64,000 nt of DNA from Caballeronia megalochromosomata (lineage in GTDB: Bacteria; Pseudomonadota; Gammaproteobacteria; Burkholderiales; Burkholderiaceae): NCBI GenBank assembly GCA_001580565.1, contig LRBF01000239.1, positions 1 to 64,000 of the forward strand. Reading direction: 5' to 3'. Shown piece by piece: positions 9,196 through 21,578 of the stretch (positions within the stretch are counted from its first letter, which is position 1; the number at the start of each line of letters is the position of its first letter). The position numbers were made by a program, and so were the translations under genes. The notes under the pieces were generated by a model. It did not search any database. It saw nothing but the letters and a program-made list of their open reading frames with translations, and had not been told where the DNA came from.

Positions 9196-11532
9196 ATGAC
9201 GGAAACCGTAGCACTCAAGATCGTACAGCGCATTGCCTCCGAACTCACCGTGCAGCCGCGTCAGGTCGCGGCCGCCGTGCAGCTTCTCGACGAAGGCTCG
9301 ACTGTCCCGTTCATCGCCCGGTATCGCAAGGAAGTCACCGGCAATCTCGACGACACCCAGTTGCGCACGCTCGAAGAGCGCCTGCTCTATCTGCGCGAAC
9401 TCGAAGACCGCCGCGCGACGATCCTGCAAAGCATCGACGAGCAAGGCAAGCTCACCGACGAATTGCGCGGCGCCATCGAAGGCGCGGACAGCAAGCAGGT
9501 GCTCGAAGACCTCTATTTGCCCTACAAGCCCAAGCGCCGCACGCGCGCGCAGATCGCCCGCGAAGCCGGTCTCGAACCGCTCGCGCACGCTCTGCTCGCC
9601 GATCCCACGCTCGATCCTCAAGCCGAAGCCGCGAAGTTCGTCGACGCGGAGAAAGGCGTCGCGGATACCAAAGCCGCGCTCGACGGCGCGCGCGACATTC
9701 TCTCCGAACAGTTTGGCGAAACCGCGGAAGTGCTCGGCAAGCTGCGCGAGCATCTGTTCGGTCAGGGACTCGTCATGTCGAGCGTGGTGGACGGCAAGCA
9801 AGGCGAGGAAGGCGAGAAATTCCGCGACTACTACGACTACAGCGAGACGATCCGCACCGTGCCGTCGCACCGCGCGCTGGCGCTATTCCGTGGCCGCAAT
9901 GCGGGCGTTCTGAGCGTCAAGCTCGGTCTGGGCGAGGAACTCGACGCGCAGATTCCGCACCCGTGCGAAGCGATGATCGCGCAGCAGGTCGGCATCGCCA
10001 ATCGCGGGCGCGCCGCCGACAAATGGCTCTCCGACGTGTGCCGCTGGTGCTGGCGCGTGAAGGTGCAGCCGCATATCGAAACCGAATTGCTCACGCAATT
10101 GCGCGAACAAGCCGAGCACGAAGCCATTCGCGTGTTCGCGCGCAATCTGAAGGACTTGCTGCTCGCGGCGCCCGCCGGCCCGAAGGCCGTGATCGGTCTC
10201 GATCCGGGCTTGCGCACGGGCGTGAAAGTCGCGGTCGTGGATCGCACCGGCAAGGTGCTCGCAACCGACACCATCTACCCGCATGAGCCGCGCCGCGACT
10301 GGGACGGCTCAATCGCGAAGCTCGCCCGTATCGCGCACGCCACGCAGGCCGAACTCATCTCCATCGGCAACGGCACCGCATCGCGCGAAACCGACAAGCT
10401 CGCGAGCGAGCTCATCGCGAAGCATCCGGATCTGAAGCTGCAGAAGATCGTCGTGTCCGAGGCGGGCGCGTCGGTGTATTCGGCATCCGAACTCGCCGCG
10501 AAGGAGTTTCCGGAGCTCGACGTATCGCTGCGTGGCGCGGTGTCGATCGCACGCCGTCTGCAAGACCCGCTCGCCGAGCTCGTGAAGATCGAGCCGAAGG
10601 CAATCGGCGTCGGCCAGTATCAGCACGACGTCAATCAGCGCGAACTCGCGCGCTCGCTCGATGCGGTCGTCGAGGATTGCGTGAACGCCGTGGGCGTCGA
10701 TGCGAACACCGCGTCGGTCGCGCTGCTCGCGCGCGTGTCGGGACTGAATTCGACGCTCGCACGCAATATCGTCGATTATCGCGATGCCAACGGGCCGTTC
10801 CCGTCGCGCGAGCATCTGAAGAAGGTGCCGCGCCTCGGCGACAAGACTTTCGAGCAGGCAGCGGGCTTTCTGCGCATCAACAACGGCGAAAATCCGCTCG
10901 ATCGCTCGTCGGTACACCCGGAGGCGTATCCGGTCGTCCAGCGCATTCTCGCGAAGATCAGCAAGCATATCGGCGATGTGCTCGGCAAGCGCGAAGCGCT
11001 GACGGGCCTCTCGCCCACTGAATTCGTCGACGATCGTTTCGGCCTGCCGACCGTGCGCGACATTCTCGCCGAACTGGAGAAACCCGGCCGCGATCCGCGC
11101 CCCGAGTTCAAGACGGCGACGTTCAAGGATGGCATCGAGAAGATTTCGGACCTCGTGCCGGGCATGATCCTCGAAGGCGTCGTGACGAATGTCGCGGCGT
11201 TCGGCGCGTTCGTCGATATCGGCGTGCATCAGGACGGTCTCGTGCACGTTTCGGCGCTGTCCACGAAGTTCATCAAGGATCCGCACGAAGTCGTGAAGGC
11301 CGGTCAGGTCGTCAAGGTGAAGGTGCTGGAAACCGATGTGAAGCGCCAGCGCATTTCGCTCACGATGCGTCTCGACGACGACCTCGCGCCGGCATCGCCG
11401 GGCAATGCGGGCGCGCAACCGCGCAGCGGGCAGGATCGGCGTTCGGGCGGCGCACGCGATTCACGTCCTCAGCGTCGTGAGCCGGAACCGGCGGGCGCAA
11501 TGGCCGCGGCGTTCGCAAAACTGAAACGCTGA
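9196..11532 (+). CDS. tex: Transcription accessory protein Tex (S1 RNA-binding)
   Basis: A 778-residue cytoplasmic nucleic-acid-binding protein of the Tex/YhgF family, linked to transcription and stress tolerance. Visible domains in order are the N-terminal helical Tex domain ([11 protein letters not shown]), a YqgF-like RNase H fold around [14 protein letters not shown], the helix-hairpin-helix region ([18 protein letters not shown]-type) and a C-terminal S1 domain opening at [21 protein letters not shown] short disordered R/G-rich tail follows. I chose the ATG at 9196 (MTETVALKI), where homology begins; the frame stays open upstream without conserved sequence. It diverges from the coiled-coil gene and converges on kup. 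Confidence 0.95.
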   Translation: MTETVALKIVQRIASELTVQPRQVAAAVQLLDEGSTVPFIARYRKEVTGNLDDTQLRTLEERLLYLRELEDRRATILQSIDEQGKLTDELRGAIEGADSKQVLEDLYLPYKPKRRTRAQIAREAGLEPLAHALLADPTLDPQAEAAKFVDAEKGVADTKAALDGARDILSEQFGETAEVLGKLREHLFGQGLVMSSVVDGKQGEEGEKFRDYYDYSETIRTVPSHRALALFRGRNAGVLSVKLGLGEELDAQIPHPCEAMIAQQVGIANRGRAADKWLSDVCRWCWRVKVQPHIETELLTQLREQAEHEAIRVFARNLKDLLLAAPAGPKAVIGLDPGLRTGVKVAVVDRTGKVLATDTIYPHEPRRDWDGSIAKLARIAHATQAELISIGNGTASRETDKLASELIAKHPDLKLQKIVVSEAGASVYSASELAAKEFPELDVSLRGAVSIARRLQDPLAELVKIEPKAIGVGQYQHDVNQRELARSLDAVVEDCVNAVGVDANTASVALLARVSGLNSTLARNIVDYRDANGPFPSREHLKKVPRLGDKTFEQAAGFLRINNGENPLDRSSVHPEAYPVVQRILAKISKHIGDVLGKREALTGLSPTEFVDDRFGLPTVRDILAELEKPGRDPRPEFKTATFKDGIEKISDLVPGMILEGVVTNVAAFGAFVDIGVHQDGLVHVSALSTKFIKDPHEVVKAGQVVKVKVLETDVKRQRISLTMRLDDDLAPASPGNAGAQPRSGQDRRSGGARDSRPQRREPEPAGAMAAAFAKLKR

Positions 11533-11551
11533 CGCGTCAGGCTGCCAACAA

Positions 11552-11587
11552 AAAACCCCACGTTTTGGGACGTGGGGTTTTCTTTTT
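11552..11587. terminator. Bidirectional intrinsic terminator between tex and kup
   Basis: Stem AAAACCCCACG / CGTGGGGTTTT with an 8-base loop, followed by TCTTTTT on the plus strand and by a T-run on the minus strand. It sits between two converging genes. Confidence 0.9.
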
Positions 11588-11608
11588 GCGCGTCTGAAAA
11601 ACGCAGCG

Positions 11609-13501
11609 TCAGATCTCGATCTTCGTGCCCAGCTCGACCACGCGATTCGCGGGAATACTGAAGAAATCCGTCGGCTTCGCGGCGTTCTGATGCATCCACG
11701 CGAACACGCGTTCGCGCCACACCGACATGCCCGGCAACTCCGTCGGCACGACCGTCTCGCGCGCCATGAAGAACGACGTGTCCATCAGCTCGAAGGTCAT
11801 CGCGTGCGTGCGCGTGATCTGCTCGAGCACGGCCTTCACATCCGGCGTCTCGTTGAAGCCGTAGGCCGCCTTCGTAAGGAACAGGCCGCCGCCGATATCC
11901 TTCACTTCGAGCCGATGCGCGTCGTCCACGTAAGGAATGTCGCGCGTCGTGAAGTTCATGAAGATGGTGCGTTCGTGCAGCACCTTGTTGTGCTTCAGGT
12001 TGTGCAGAAGGCTCACGGGCACGAGCGAGTCGCTGCCGGTGAGATAGATCGCCGTACCCGACACGCGATGCGGCGGATGCGCAAGCAGGCCCTGCAGGAA
12101 CGGCATCAACGGGATACCGTCCGCGGCCGTGCGATCCTTCACGATCATGCGGCCCTTGTACCAGGTCATCAGCAGGAAGAAGAGCGCCCCGCCGATGCAC
12201 AGCGGCAGCCAGCCGCCCTGCTCGATCTTGAGCAGGCTCGCACCGAAGAAGCCGATATCGATGGCAAGAAACACGGTGATCATGACGCCGACGAGCCAGC
12301 GGTTCCAGCCCCACAGATTCACCATCACGACCGACACGAGAATGGTGGTCGTGAGCATGGTCGCGGTGACGGCGAGACCGTACGCGGCCGCGAGATTCTC
12401 GGAGCTTTTGAAGCCGACCACGATGCACAGGATGATGAAGAGCAGCATCCAGTTCACGAGCGGAATGTAGATCTGGCCGATCGCGAGTTCCGACGTATGC
12501 AGGATCTTCATGCGCGGCACGTAGCCGAGCTGAATGGCCTGACTCGTCAGCGAATACGCACCTGAAATAACGGCCTGCGACGCGATCACCGTGGCGACCG
12601 TCGACAGAATCACGAGCGGCAGCAAGGCCCAGTCGGGCGCGAGCAGGAAGAACGGGCTTTCGATGGCCTTCGGCGTGTGCATGAGCAGCGCGCCCTGGCC
12701 GAAGTAGTTGAGCAGCAGCGACGGCATCACGAGGCCGTACCAGCCGTAGCGGATCGGCTTCGCGCCGAAGTGGCCCATGTCCGCGTAGAGCGCTTCCGCG
12801 CCGGTCAGCACGAGCACGACGGAGCCGAGCACGATATACGCCTGCAGCACGTGCTGCGCCATGAAGGAAGCGGCGTAGTACGGATTGAGCGCGGCGATGA
12901 TGCGCGGCTCCTTCACGATATGCACGACGCCGAGCACCGCGAGCGTCACGAACCACACGACCATGATCGGGCCGAAGAGCTTGCCGACCACCGCCGTCCC
13001 GTGGCGCTGAATCCAGAAGAGCGCGATCAGGATGACGATCGTGATCGGCAACACGTACGGCGAAAGCTTGGGCGCCGCGATCTCGAGCCCTTCGACCGCG
13101 GAGATCACCGACATCGCCGGCGTGATGACCGCATCGCCGTAGAACATGCATGCGCCGAAGATGCCAAGCATCATCAGCACGCCCGAGACCTTGCCCGCCT
13201 CTCTCACGCTGCGCAACGCGAGCGTGGTCATGGCGAACACGCCGCCCTCGCCGTTGTTGTCGGCGCGCATGACGAAGAGCACGTACTTGACGGCGACCAC
13301 CATGACGATCGCCCAGAAGAGCAAGGAGATGACGCCGAGAATCGACGCCTCGGACAGGCCGATGCCGTGCGACGGGCTAAAGGCTTCTTTCAGGGAGTAG
13401 AGCGGACTCGTGCCGATGTCGCCGAAAACGACGCCAATCGCTGCAAGCGCAAGCGAGGGCAAAGGCTGTTTATGCTCGTGCGCGTGAGTCGTGTTAGTCA
13501 T
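11609..13501 (-). CDS. kup: Low-affinity potassium transport protein Kup
   Basis: Inner-membrane K+/H+ symporter of 630 residues, close to the 622 of E. coli Kup. The N-terminus carries the family signature [22 protein letters not shown], followed by about 12 hydrophobic segments to near residue 450 and a soluble C-terminal domain of about 170 residues. The conserved [17 protein letters not shown] segment follows the third predicted helix. It stands alone between two terminators, so it is probably its own transcription unit with a promoter in the 13502-13686 gap, where I see no clear consensus elements. Confidence 0.97.
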   Translation of the reverse strand: MTNTTHAHEHKQPLPSLALAAIGVVFGDIGTSPLYSLKEAFSPSHGIGLSEASILGVISLLFWAIVMVVAVKYVLFVMRADNNGEGGVFAMTTLALRSVREAGKVSGVLMMLGIFGACMFYGDAVITPAMSVISAVEGLEIAAPKLSPYVLPITIVILIALFWIQRHGTAVVGKLFGPIMVVWFVTLAVLGVVHIVKEPRIIAALNPYYAASFMAQHVLQAYIVLGSVVLVLTGAEALYADMGHFGAKPIRYGWYGLVMPSLLLNYFGQGALLMHTPKAIESPFFLLAPDWALLPLVILSTVATVIASQAVISGAYSLTSQAIQLGYVPRMKILHTSELAIGQIYIPLVNWMLLFIILCIVVGFKSSENLAAAYGLAVTATMLTTTILVSVVMVNLWGWNRWLVGVMITVFLAIDIGFFGASLLKIEQGGWLPLCIGGALFFLLMTWYKGRMIVKDRTAADGIPLMPFLQGLLAHPPHRVSGTAIYLTGSDSLVPVSLLHNLKHNKVLHERTIFMNFTTRDIPYVDDAHRLEVKDIGGGLFLTKAAYGFNETPDVKAVLEQITRTHAMTFELMDTSFFMARETVVPTELPGMSVWRERVFAWMHQNAAKPTDFFSIPANRVVELGTKIEI

Positions 13502-13686
13502 AAAAGCGATATATCCGTCCAGAGCGGAAAGAAACGAACGCCATTCTATCTAACGTCGCACGCGAAGATGCCGTCTCACGTGTTGCTCCAGCGCCACGAG
13601 AGACGCGAGTGAGAGTGTAGCATCGCGCCCCGCATGCGTCGGCGGGCGTGCGCGTATCGATGCCTTGCCGTTCGTCGCGCCGTCCC

Positions 13687-13737
13687 GCAAAAACAAAAAC
13701 GCCGTTACGCCCGGCTGCGTGCCGGGCGTAACGGCGT
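13687..13737 (-). terminator. Strong intrinsic terminator downstream of the phosphoribosyltransferase gene
   Basis: On the minus strand a perfect 17-bp stem (arms at 13721-13737 and 13699-13715, 5-base loop) is followed by TTTTTGTTTTT. It closes the purA-phosphoribosyltransferase unit and isolates it from kup. Confidence 0.92.
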
Positions 13738-13766
13738 CGGTCATGCGAACGATCAGGCCTTGCGGT

Positions 13767-14327
13767 TCATCCGCGTGCGTTTTGCGTGCCGCGCTTGATC
13801 CACGCGCCGAGGTTGTGCGGACGTACCGTGTCCCACTCCTCGAAAGGTTGATGAATCCACGGATTCGTTTCGAGATGCTGCACGTGATAGTCGGGCTTGA
13901 CCTTGGAGCACGCCTTGTACCAGAGCACCGCCGAGCGCACCGACGTGATCGCCGGATAACGCTCCTTCAGATGCTCCTGCACGCGCGCGAGCGTGACGCC
14001 CGAATCGACCAGATCGTCGACGAGCAGCACGTTGCCGGACAGATCGCCGCGCGTCATCGTGATGTATTGCGCGATGTCGAGATCGCCCTGCTCCGTGCCC
14101 GCCGCTTCGCGGTACGAGCTCGTCGCAAGAATGGCGAGCGGCAGGTCGTAGATGCGCGAAAGCTGATCGCCCACGCGCAGTCCGCCGCGCGCGAGACACA
14201 GAACCTTGTCGAACTTCCAGCCCGACTCGTGCACCTTCAGTGCGAGGAGTTCGATCAGCCGGTGATACTCATCCCAGCCGACCCAGAGGTTCTTGTCGTC
14301 GTTGCGCGGGTCCGTCATCGCGATCAT
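13767..14327 (-). CDS. Purine phosphoribosyltransferase (PRTase type I family)
   Basis: Transfers phosphoribose from PRPP to a purine base in salvage. The 186-residue cytoplasmic protein shows the PRPP-binding motif VLLVDDLVDSGVTL and the N-terminal GGLRVGDQLSR loop. Together these match the bacterial hypoxanthine/xanthine-guanine type of phosphoribosyltransferase, but the base preference cannot be read from the sequence. A second ATG three codons in (14318) is an equally good start. It lies downstream of purA on the same strand, giving salvage and de novo purine genes side by side, and ends before a very strong terminator. Confidence 0.88.
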   Translation of the reverse strand: MIAMTDPRNDDKNLWVGWDEYHRLIELLALKVHESGWKFDKVLCLARGGLRVGDQLSRIYDLPLAILATSSYREAAGTEQGDLDIAQYITMTRGDLSGNVLLVDDLVDSGVTLARVQEHLKERYPAITSVRSAVLWYKACSKVKPDYHVQHLETNPWIHQPFEEWDTVRPHNLGAWIKRGTQNARG

Positions 14328-14360
14328 GGTGAGGCTCTTTCAAATGCTTAGGTTATATAC

Positions 14361-14387
14361 GAAATGTGGCCGCAGGAGCGGCCACAT
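14361..14387 (-). other. Hairpin between purA and the phosphoribosyltransferase gene
   Basis: AATGTGGCCGC and GCGGCCACATT form a perfect 11-bp stem with a 4-base loop. The minus-strand T-run after it is short (ATTTCG), so it is at most a partial terminator or a processing/stability element between the two genes. Confidence 0.6.
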
Positions 14388-14426
14388 TCTTTACAGCGTC
14401 CGGTTCCGGTCGAGGCTTTTTGGCGC

Positions 14427-15782
<1,356 letters not shown>

Positions 15783-15928
15783 TTAGCTGGTTAAAAACGT
15801 ATTTTACCTATGTTCGCGAAAGGTTCCGAACTTTTCGGGACGTGTTTCGCGATTTCGTCACGCTCGCGCGATTGGAATCGGCTAAGCAAAATCCCTTGCC
15901 GATCAAGCGACTGTATTCGTCGCCCGCT

Positions 15929-17080
15929 TCAGGGACGCGTTTCCACCGTCCACTTGCCCTCACGCTCGACGAGCACGCGATCGAAGGCGAATTCGTCCAG
16001 ATCGTGGTCGTGGCCGGGCAGCGCCTGGATCACCACTTCGCCCGCGTCGCGCAGCGCGAGAATCGCCGTGCGCAGCGGCTCGTCATGCTTCCACGGCGCG
16101 AGGATCGCGCTGCCGCGGGCATCGACGGGCGAAATGCGCGCCACTTCGCGCAGATCGAGCGAGAAGCCCGTCGCGGGCCGCGCACGGCCGTACGCGAGGC
16201 CGACATCGTCGTAGCGGCCGCCGCGCGCGACCGCGTTCGGCACACCATCGACGTACGCAGAGAACATCACGCCGCTGTGATACGCATAGCCACGCAGGTC
16301 CGCGAGGTCGATCATCAACTCCGCGCCTTCGACCTGCCCCGCGAGGAAGGCGAGATCGTCGAGCGCGCGCGCGATCACGGGCAGATTCGGCAGACGGCCA
16401 CGCGCGATCTGCAGCACCGATGCATCGCCGTAAAGCGACGGCAACGCGCGCAGCGCCTCGCGCGGCACCTGTCCGAGATGCGCGGTCAGTTCGTTGAGGC
16501 GCGGCACGTCCTTGCTCGCGAGCGCTTCATAAAGCGCTTCGCCGAGCGATGCCGCGGCAGGCTCCAGCTCCAGCAGCGCGGCGAGCACGCCCGCGTGGCA
16601 CAGATCGAGACGCACTTTCTTCAGACCAGCGAGATGCAGCGAATCGAGCATCAGTTGCTGGATCTCGAGATCCGCTTCGAGCCCGGCGTGGCCATAAATT
16701 TCCGCGCCGATCTGAATCTGCTCGCGCGTCGCATGCAGCCCGCGCGGGCGTGTGTGCAGCACGACACCCGCATAGCACAGACGCGTCACGCCCTGGCGGT
16801 TCAGCAGATGCGCATCGATACGCGACACCTGCGGCGTGATGTCCGCGCGCAGACCGAGCGTGCGCCCGGACAATTGATCGACGAGCTTGAAGGTGCGCAA
16901 GTTCAGATCGCTTCCGCCGCTCGTCAGGAGCGATTCGAGATACTCGAGCATCGGCGGCATCACGAGCTCGTAGCCGTACGAACGGAAACGGTCGAGCAGG
17001 CGGCGGCGCAGTTCTTCGATCTTGCGGGCTTCCGACGGCAAGACGTCGGCGATATTCTCGGGAAGTAACCAGGTGGACAT
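15929..17080 (-). CDS. hisZ: ATP phosphoribosyltransferase regulatory subunit HisZ
   Basis: A catalytically inactive class II aminoacyl-tRNA-synthetase-like protein that activates and regulates short-form HisG, the first enzyme of histidine synthesis. The 383-residue product begins [20 protein letters not shown], typical of HisZ, and contains the motif-2-like [12 protein letters not shown] and the GGRYDDVG segment. True HisRS is encoded separately near 26 kb, which argues against this being a synthetase. Its presence implies the genome has a short HisG elsewhere. It sits between hflC/DUF2065 and purA on the minus strand. Confidence 0.96.
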   Translation of the reverse strand: MSTWLLPENIADVLPSEARKIEELRRRLLDRFRSYGYELVMPPMLEYLESLLTSGGSDLNLRTFKLVDQLSGRTLGLRADITPQVSRIDAHLLNRQGVTRLCYAGVVLHTRPRGLHATREQIQIGAEIYGHAGLEADLEIQQLMLDSLHLAGLKKVRLDLCHAGVLAALLELEPAAASLGEALYEALASKDVPRLNELTAHLGQVPREALRALPSLYGDASVLQIARGRLPNLPVIARALDDLAFLAGQVEGAELMIDLADLRGYAYHSGVMFSAYVDGVPNAVARGGRYDDVGLAYGRARPATGFSLDLREVARISPVDARGSAILAPWKHDEPLRTAILALRDAGEVVIQALPGHDHDLDEFAFDRVLVEREGKWTVETRP

Positions 17081-17204
17081 CGATACGTTTCCTACGGGAC
17101 GGGAAGGCTCGGCGCTTCTCGCGCGGCGCTCACGGACTTGAACGGTCAGGGACGAAAGGATAAGGACAAGATAGGCGAAATGGCGGCGGGCTGCCGGACG
17201 CGGT

Positions 17205-17390
17205 TCACGTCGCGATCAGCAGCAAAATGAGGCCGAGCACCATGGCGATCAGTCCGCCGATGCGGATATGGTGCAGCGGCCGCTCTGCGATGCGGCGAAA
17301 GGTATCGCGCCAAGCCGTCGGGAAAACGAAGGGAAACATGCCTTCGATGATCAGCATCAACGCAAGAGCGAGCAGGAACGTCTCGGCCAT
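17205..17390 (-). CDS. DUF2065 small inner-membrane protein
   Basis: A 61-residue protein with two hydrophobic helices separated by a basic loop, matching DUF2065: [21 protein letters not shown] at the start and [15 protein letters not shown] at the end. I start it at 17390; an upstream ATG at 17447 would add 19 residues without family similarity and would nearly abut hflC. Small DUF2065 proteins are common next to hflC in proteobacteria. A role with the HflKC-FtsH complex is plausible from position but unproven. Confidence 0.85.
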   Translation of the reverse strand: MAETFLLALALMLIIEGMFPFVFPTAWRDTFRRIAERPLHHIRIGGLIAMVLGLILLLIAT

Positions 17391-17454
17391 GTCCAAGGGA
17401 TTTTTTTGATGCCACGCGACGGGCACAGCCTGGCGCGCGGCATTCACGGAAATA

Positions 17455-18357
17455 TCAGCGCTTCGCCGTGGCCGGAGCCGACGTGTCCGTCGCGCCGCCG
17501 GTCGGGCTCTTCATGAAGCGGAAGAAATCGCTGCTCGGGTCGACCACGATCACGTCGCCCGGCTTGAACGTCTTCTTATACGCTTCGAGGCTCTGATAGA
17601 ACTGGTAGAACTGCGGATCGCGTCCGTACGCATCGGCCGCTATGGCCGCCGCCTTGCTGTCTCCTTCGCCCTTGATCGACTGCGCCTGGCTGTAGGCGTC
17701 CGCGACGATCGCCTGCTGCGTGCGCTCCGCATCCGCCTTGATCTTGTCCGCTTCCGCCGTGCCCTTCGCGCGCTCGTTCGCCGCCGCCTGCTGGCGCGCC
17801 GCGATCATGCGCTTGTAGACCGAATCGGCCACCGCCGACGGGAAGTCGATACGCGTCATCTGCAAATCGACGAGCTGCACGCCGAAGCCCGCTGCCGCGC
17901 CCTCCACGCTTTTCTGCGCGTCGGTTTCGATGGCCTGCTGATTGCCGAGCGCGTCGGTGAGCCCGCGCTTCGCGAAACTGCTCGCGAGCGCCGCGCGCGA
18001 GAGCGCGGTGATGCGTTCCTCGGCCGTCTGCGTGTTCTTCTCGTTGCTTTCGAAGAGCTTCAACGGATCGGCGACGCGGTACTTGATCACCGTGTTGACC
18101 AGCACTTCGTTCTTGTCGGAGGTCGAGAAACGGTCGGCGCCGGATTCGTCGATGGTGAGCGTGCGCGTGTCGATGAGCGTGAGCGTCTGGAACGGCGGCG
18201 GCAGCTTGAAATGCAGACCGGGGCCTTCGAGACGCGGATTGCCTTCGCCATGTGCGGCGACGACGGCGGCATGTCTTTCGTCGACGGTGAAGATCATCGA
18301 CGAGCCGATGAACAACACGATGACGACCGCGACGATGAGCGCAAAAATTCGATTCAT
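17455..18357 (-). CDS. hflC: FtsH protease modulator HflC
   Basis: SPFH/prohibitin-family protein of 300 residues, anchored by one N-terminal helix (about 5-20) with the bulk in the periplasm. With HflK it forms the cage around FtsH that controls membrane protein turnover. The band-7 domain occupies about 20-190, followed by a helical stretch rich in A, E, K and R with the AANERAKGTAEADKIKADAE-type coiled coil. It follows hflK after 11 bases and is surely co-transcribed with it. Confidence 0.96.
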   Translation of the reverse strand: MNRIFALIVAVVIVLFIGSSMIFTVDERHAAVVAAHGEGNPRLEGPGLHFKLPPPFQTLTLIDTRTLTIDESGADRFSTSDKNEVLVNTVIKYRVADPLKLFESNEKNTQTAEERITALSRAALASSFAKRGLTDALGNQQAIETDAQKSVEGAAAGFGVQLVDLQMTRIDFPSAVADSVYKRMIAARQQAAANERAKGTAEADKIKADAERTQQAIVADAYSQAQSIKGEGDSKAAAIAADAYGRDPQFYQFYQSLEAYKKTFKPGDVIVVDPSSDFFRFMKSPTGGATDTSAPATAKR

Positions 18358-18368
18358 GTTCGCGCTCC

Positions 18369-19778
18369 TTATTGCAGGTCTTCCGACCGGCTGCGGGAGC
18401 GGAACGCATCGCGCGAACGCATCGCGTCGCCGCCGGCATTCGCGCTCGCGCCGCTGGCGGCACTTGCCGCGCTGGCGGGTGCGGCCACGGCCGGCGCCGA
18501 TGCGACGGTCGCGCCCTGTGCACGCACCTGCGGCCCTTCGGTCGCGGCAGGTGCGCCCGACGCGACCGCGCTGCTCGCGCCTTCCGCCGACTCCTTCGCC
18601 TGCTGTCGATTGGCTTCGATGAGCTTGTCGAGCGGCAGATAGACCACGTTATTGCCGGCCTTGCTGTCGACGAACACCTTTGTAGTGCGCGAGTAGATCT
18701 GCTGCATCGTGTCCAGGTACATGCGTTGACGAATGACCGCGGGCGCCTTGGCGTATTCCGCGTACACCTCCTTGAAGCGCTCGGCATCTCCCTGCGCCTG
18801 CGTGACCTCGCGGTTGCTGTAGGCGCGTGCCTCGTCGATCAGCTTGCCCGCGTCAGCCTTCGCGCGCGGCAGCAGTTGATCCGCATAGGCCTGCGCGGTA
18901 TCGCGGGCGCGCTCGTTGTCCTGACGCACGCGCGCCGCTTCCTCGAACGCCGACTGCACCTGTTGCGGCACCTGCACGCTTTGCACCGCGACGCCCGTGA
19001 CCTGCAGACCGGTGCGATACGTGTCGAGCGAGCGCTGGATCGTCTCGGTCAGGCGCGCGCGCAGCGCTTCGCGATCCTTGTAGAGCAGGTCGTCGGTCGT
19101 GAGGCTGCCCGCGATCTCGCGGATCGCCGACTGCGCGGCCTGCGTGACGCTGTCGTCCGCATTGACGCTGCGGAACAGGAAATCGGTGGGCGACTTGATC
19201 TGATACTGCACGGCAAAGCGCACGTCGACGATATCCGCGTCGTTCGTCAGCAGCGACGCGTCGCGCACGTTGCCTTGCGACAGCGCGGTGCCGCGCCCCA
19301 CTTCGACGGAACGGATCTGCGAGGTATCGACGATCTCGCTCGACTGGAACGGATACGGCAGGCGCCAGTGAATGCCCTGCGACACCGTCTGACGATACTT
19401 GCCGAACTGGGATACAACGCCGACGTGCCCGTCCTGCACCACGAACACGCCGCTGCCGAGATAGATGGCGATCAGCACGCCGATGACGATGCCGAGGCCG
19501 ATCTTCGTGCCACGGCCGTTCTCGCGCGGCGCGCCGTTGCCGGGCTTCTTGCCGAACACGCCCGCGATGCGGCGATTGAACTCGCGCCACATCTCGTCGA
19601 GATCGGGCGGACCTTCGTCCTTGCCGTTCGGGCGCTTGCCGTCTTGCGGACGCTTCGTGTCGTTCTTCACGCCATTGCCGTCGCCCCGCCCCCAGCGCGG
19701 ATCGTTCATCGAAAAGACGGCATGCTCAGCTTGCCGGTTAGTCCGCTCTTTGTAGTCGTTCACTCGGTGATTCACCAT
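18369..19778 (-). CDS. hflK: FtsH protease modulator HflK
   Basis: Partner of HflC in the FtsH regulatory complex. About 469 residues from the ATG at 19778. The N-terminal part is a cytoplasmic, G/P/D-rich stretch with NDPRWGRGDGNG and PPDLDEMWREFNRR, followed by one transmembrane segment (IGLGIVIGVLIAIYLGSGVFVV), a band-7 domain and a coiled coil. The last 70 residues are Ala/Ser-rich and probably disordered. The start is uncertain: a GTG 5 codons downstream and an ATG at 19709 (MNDPRWG) are alternatives. It follows hflX by about 50 bases. Confidence 0.95.
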   Translation of the reverse strand: MVNHRVNDYKERTNRQAEHAVFSMNDPRWGRGDGNGVKNDTKRPQDGKRPNGKDEGPPDLDEMWREFNRRIAGVFGKKPGNGAPRENGRGTKIGLGIVIGVLIAIYLGSGVFVVQDGHVGVVSQFGKYRQTVSQGIHWRLPYPFQSSEIVDTSQIRSVEVGRGTALSQGNVRDASLLTNDADIVDVRFAVQYQIKSPTDFLFRSVNADDSVTQAAQSAIREIAGSLTTDDLLYKDREALRARLTETIQRSLDTYRTGLQVTGVAVQSVQVPQQVQSAFEEAARVRQDNERARDTAQAYADQLLPRAKADAGKLIDEARAYSNREVTQAQGDAERFKEVYAEYAKAPAVIRQRMYLDTMQQIYSRTTKVFVDSKAGNNVVYLPLDKLIEANRQQAKESAEGASSAVASGAPAATEGPQVRAQGATVASAPAVAAPASAASAASGASANAGGDAMRSRDAFRSRSRSEDLQ

Positions 19779-19826
19779 TAGACAGCCGGGGGGGTCGACG
19801 CCGGGTCGATGCAATTCCGAAGCAAC

Positions 19827-21095
19827 TTAATGTCCGTGCTCGGGGACCTTGTGATCGTCACGTTCGACGGCCTGCCGGTGATCGTCCGGCTGCGCGTTCG
19901 CGTCGTGCAGGACGTCTGACCCGGACTGCGTGGATTGCGTTGCTTCGGACGCCTCGTGCGACTCAGGAAATTCGGCGAGCACGCTGGGTAGGCCCGCATC
20001 GGTTTCGCCGGTTTCCGCCGTGGCAATTTCGGCGATGGCAGCGCGCAGCGCATCGAGCCCCTGACCCGTGCGTGCACTCAAGAAAACGCGCGAAATATTA
20101 CCATACTCGTCCCTTTCAACCGCCTCGCCGCGGGCCGCGAGTTCAGGCACCGCATCGATCTTGTTGAAGACGAGAATCTGGCGAATGTTGTCCGCGCCGA
20201 TACCGCGCAACACCTCGTTCACCTGATCGATCTGATCGAGGCGCACCGCGCTCGATGCATCGACCACATGCAGCAGCACGTCCGCGTGAATGGTTTCTTC
20301 GAGCGTGGCGCGAAATGCGGCGACGAGCTGGTGAGGCAGTTCGCGGATGAAACCGACCGTGTCCGACACGACCACATGCCCCGCTTCCTCGCCGAGGAAC
20401 ACACGGCGCGAGGTGGTGTCGAGCGTGGCGAAGAGCTGATTGGCCGCGTACGCCTGCGCCTTCGTGAGCGCATTGAACAGCGTGGACTTGCCCGCGTTCG
20501 TATAGCCGACGAGCGACACCGACATGGTGCGGTTGCGCACGCGCTGACGCCGCTGCGTGCCGTGCTGACGGCGCAGCTTTTCGAGCCGCAACTTGAGCGC
20601 CTTGATACGCTCGCCGATCAAGCGGCGGTCGGTTTCGAGCTGCGTTTCGCCGGGCCCGCGCAGGCCGATGCCGCCCTTCTGGCGCTCGAGGTGAGTCCAC
20701 GCGCGAATCAGGCGCGTCGACAGGTATTGCAGCTGCGCGAGCTCGACCTGCAGCTTGCCTTCGTGGCTGCGGGCGCGCTGCGCGAAGATATCGAGAATGA
20801 GGCTCGTGCGATCGACCACGCGGCGATTCAGCGCGACTTCGAGATTGCGCTGCTGCGCGGGCGCGAGCGCGTGATTGAAGATGACGAGTTCGACGTCGTT
20901 CGCTTCACACTGCAGGCGCAGTTCCTCGACCTTGCCGCTGCCGATAAACATCTTGGCATCAGGGCTCGAACGGCGGCCGGTGAGCGTGACGGCGGGATGG
21001 GCGCCCGCACTTTGTGCGAGCAGGCTGAGTTCTTCCAGACTGGCTTCGAAATCGATCTTGCCGAAGTCGATGCCGACGAGCGCTGCGTTAATCAA
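19827..21095 (-). CDS. hflX: Ribosome-associated GTPase HflX
   Basis: GTPase that binds and rescues or splits ribosomes under stress. The 422-residue protein has the N-terminal HflX domain with GSGKVEEL, the linker GLRGPGETQLETDRR, and the GTP site GYTNAGKST (197-205), DTVGFIRELP and NKID. The last 50 residues are a variable acidic and histidine-rich tail. The start codon used here is TTG (LINAALVGIDFGK); no ATG upstream gives a conserved sequence. It follows hfq, the classical hfq-hflX-hflK-hflC order. Confidence 0.96.
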   Translation of the reverse strand: MINAALVGIDFGKIDFEASLEELSLLAQSAGAHPAVTLTGRRSSPDAKMFIGSGKVEELRLQCEANDVELVIFNHALAPAQQRNLEVALNRRVVDRTSLILDIFAQRARSHEGKLQVELAQLQYLSTRLIRAWTHLERQKGGIGLRGPGETQLETDRRLIGERIKALKLRLEKLRRQHGTQRRQRVRNRTMSVSLVGYTNAGKSTLFNALTKAQAYAANQLFATLDTTSRRVFLGEEAGHVVVSDTVGFIRELPHQLVAAFRATLEETIHADVLLHVVDASSAVRLDQIDQVNEVLRGIGADNIRQILVFNKIDAVPELAARGEAVERDEYGNISRVFLSARTGQGLDALRAAIAEIATAETGETDAGLPSVLAEFPESHEASEATQSTQSGSDVLHDANAQPDDHRQAVERDDHKVPEHGH

Positions 21096-21181
21096 ATTGA
21101 TGTGCTTAATTTTTTGAAGCGACCGGCGAGTTGCTTAATGTTCGCTTTAGAGATGGCAATTCGCGCCGGCCGCGACGAGGT

Positions 21182-21418
21182 TTAGGACGTTTCAGCGTCC
21201 GGGTGGAAATTCACCGGGCGGGCGGGCACGACCGTCGAAATGGCGTGCTTATAAACCATCTGGGTGACCGTATTTCGGAGCAACACGACGTACTGGTCGA
21301 ACGATTCGATGTTCCCTTGAAGCTTGATGCCGTTGACCAAATAGATCGAGACCGGCACGTGCTCTTTACGCAGCGCGTTCAAAAACGGGTCTTGTAACAA
21401 TTGCCCTTTGTTGCTCAT
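21182..21418 (-). CDS. hfq: RNA chaperone Hfq
   Basis: Sm-like hexameric chaperone that pairs small RNAs with mRNAs. The 78-residue product starts [19 protein letters not shown] and contains the Sm1 ([13 protein letters not shown]) and Sm2 (YKHAIST) motifs, with a short C-terminal tail of about 12 residues as in other Burkholderia. The ATG at 21418 is chosen because family similarity begins there; an upstream in-frame ATG at 21484 adds an implausible Phe-rich leader. It follows der by 160 bases, room for its own promoter. Confidence 0.98.
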   Translation of the reverse strand: MSNKGQLLQDPFLNALRKEHVPVSIYLVNGIKLQGNIESFDQYVVLLRNTVTQMVYKHAISTVVPARPVNFHPDAETS

Positions 21419-21491
21419 AGCAAACTCCGTGTTTTTTTGCAGGTTGGAAGTATTGTGGACGAAGAAAAAGAGATCCGCCGACAATCGCTAC

Positions 21492-21497
21492 ACTATA
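21492..21497 (-). promoter_or_regulatory. Possible -10 of an hfq promoter (TATAGT)
   Basis: TATAGT on the minus strand lies about 73 bases upstream of the hfq start in the der-hfq gap. No convincing -35 is seen. An hfq promoter at this place would fit its known independent regulation. Confidence 0.35.
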
Positions 21498-21578
21498 GCC
21501 GATTTTCGCTGTTTTACGTTTCCGCGACCCCTCGGCCAAATGGCTGAAGGGACCGGAGCGTAAGGCTTCACGCGGTTC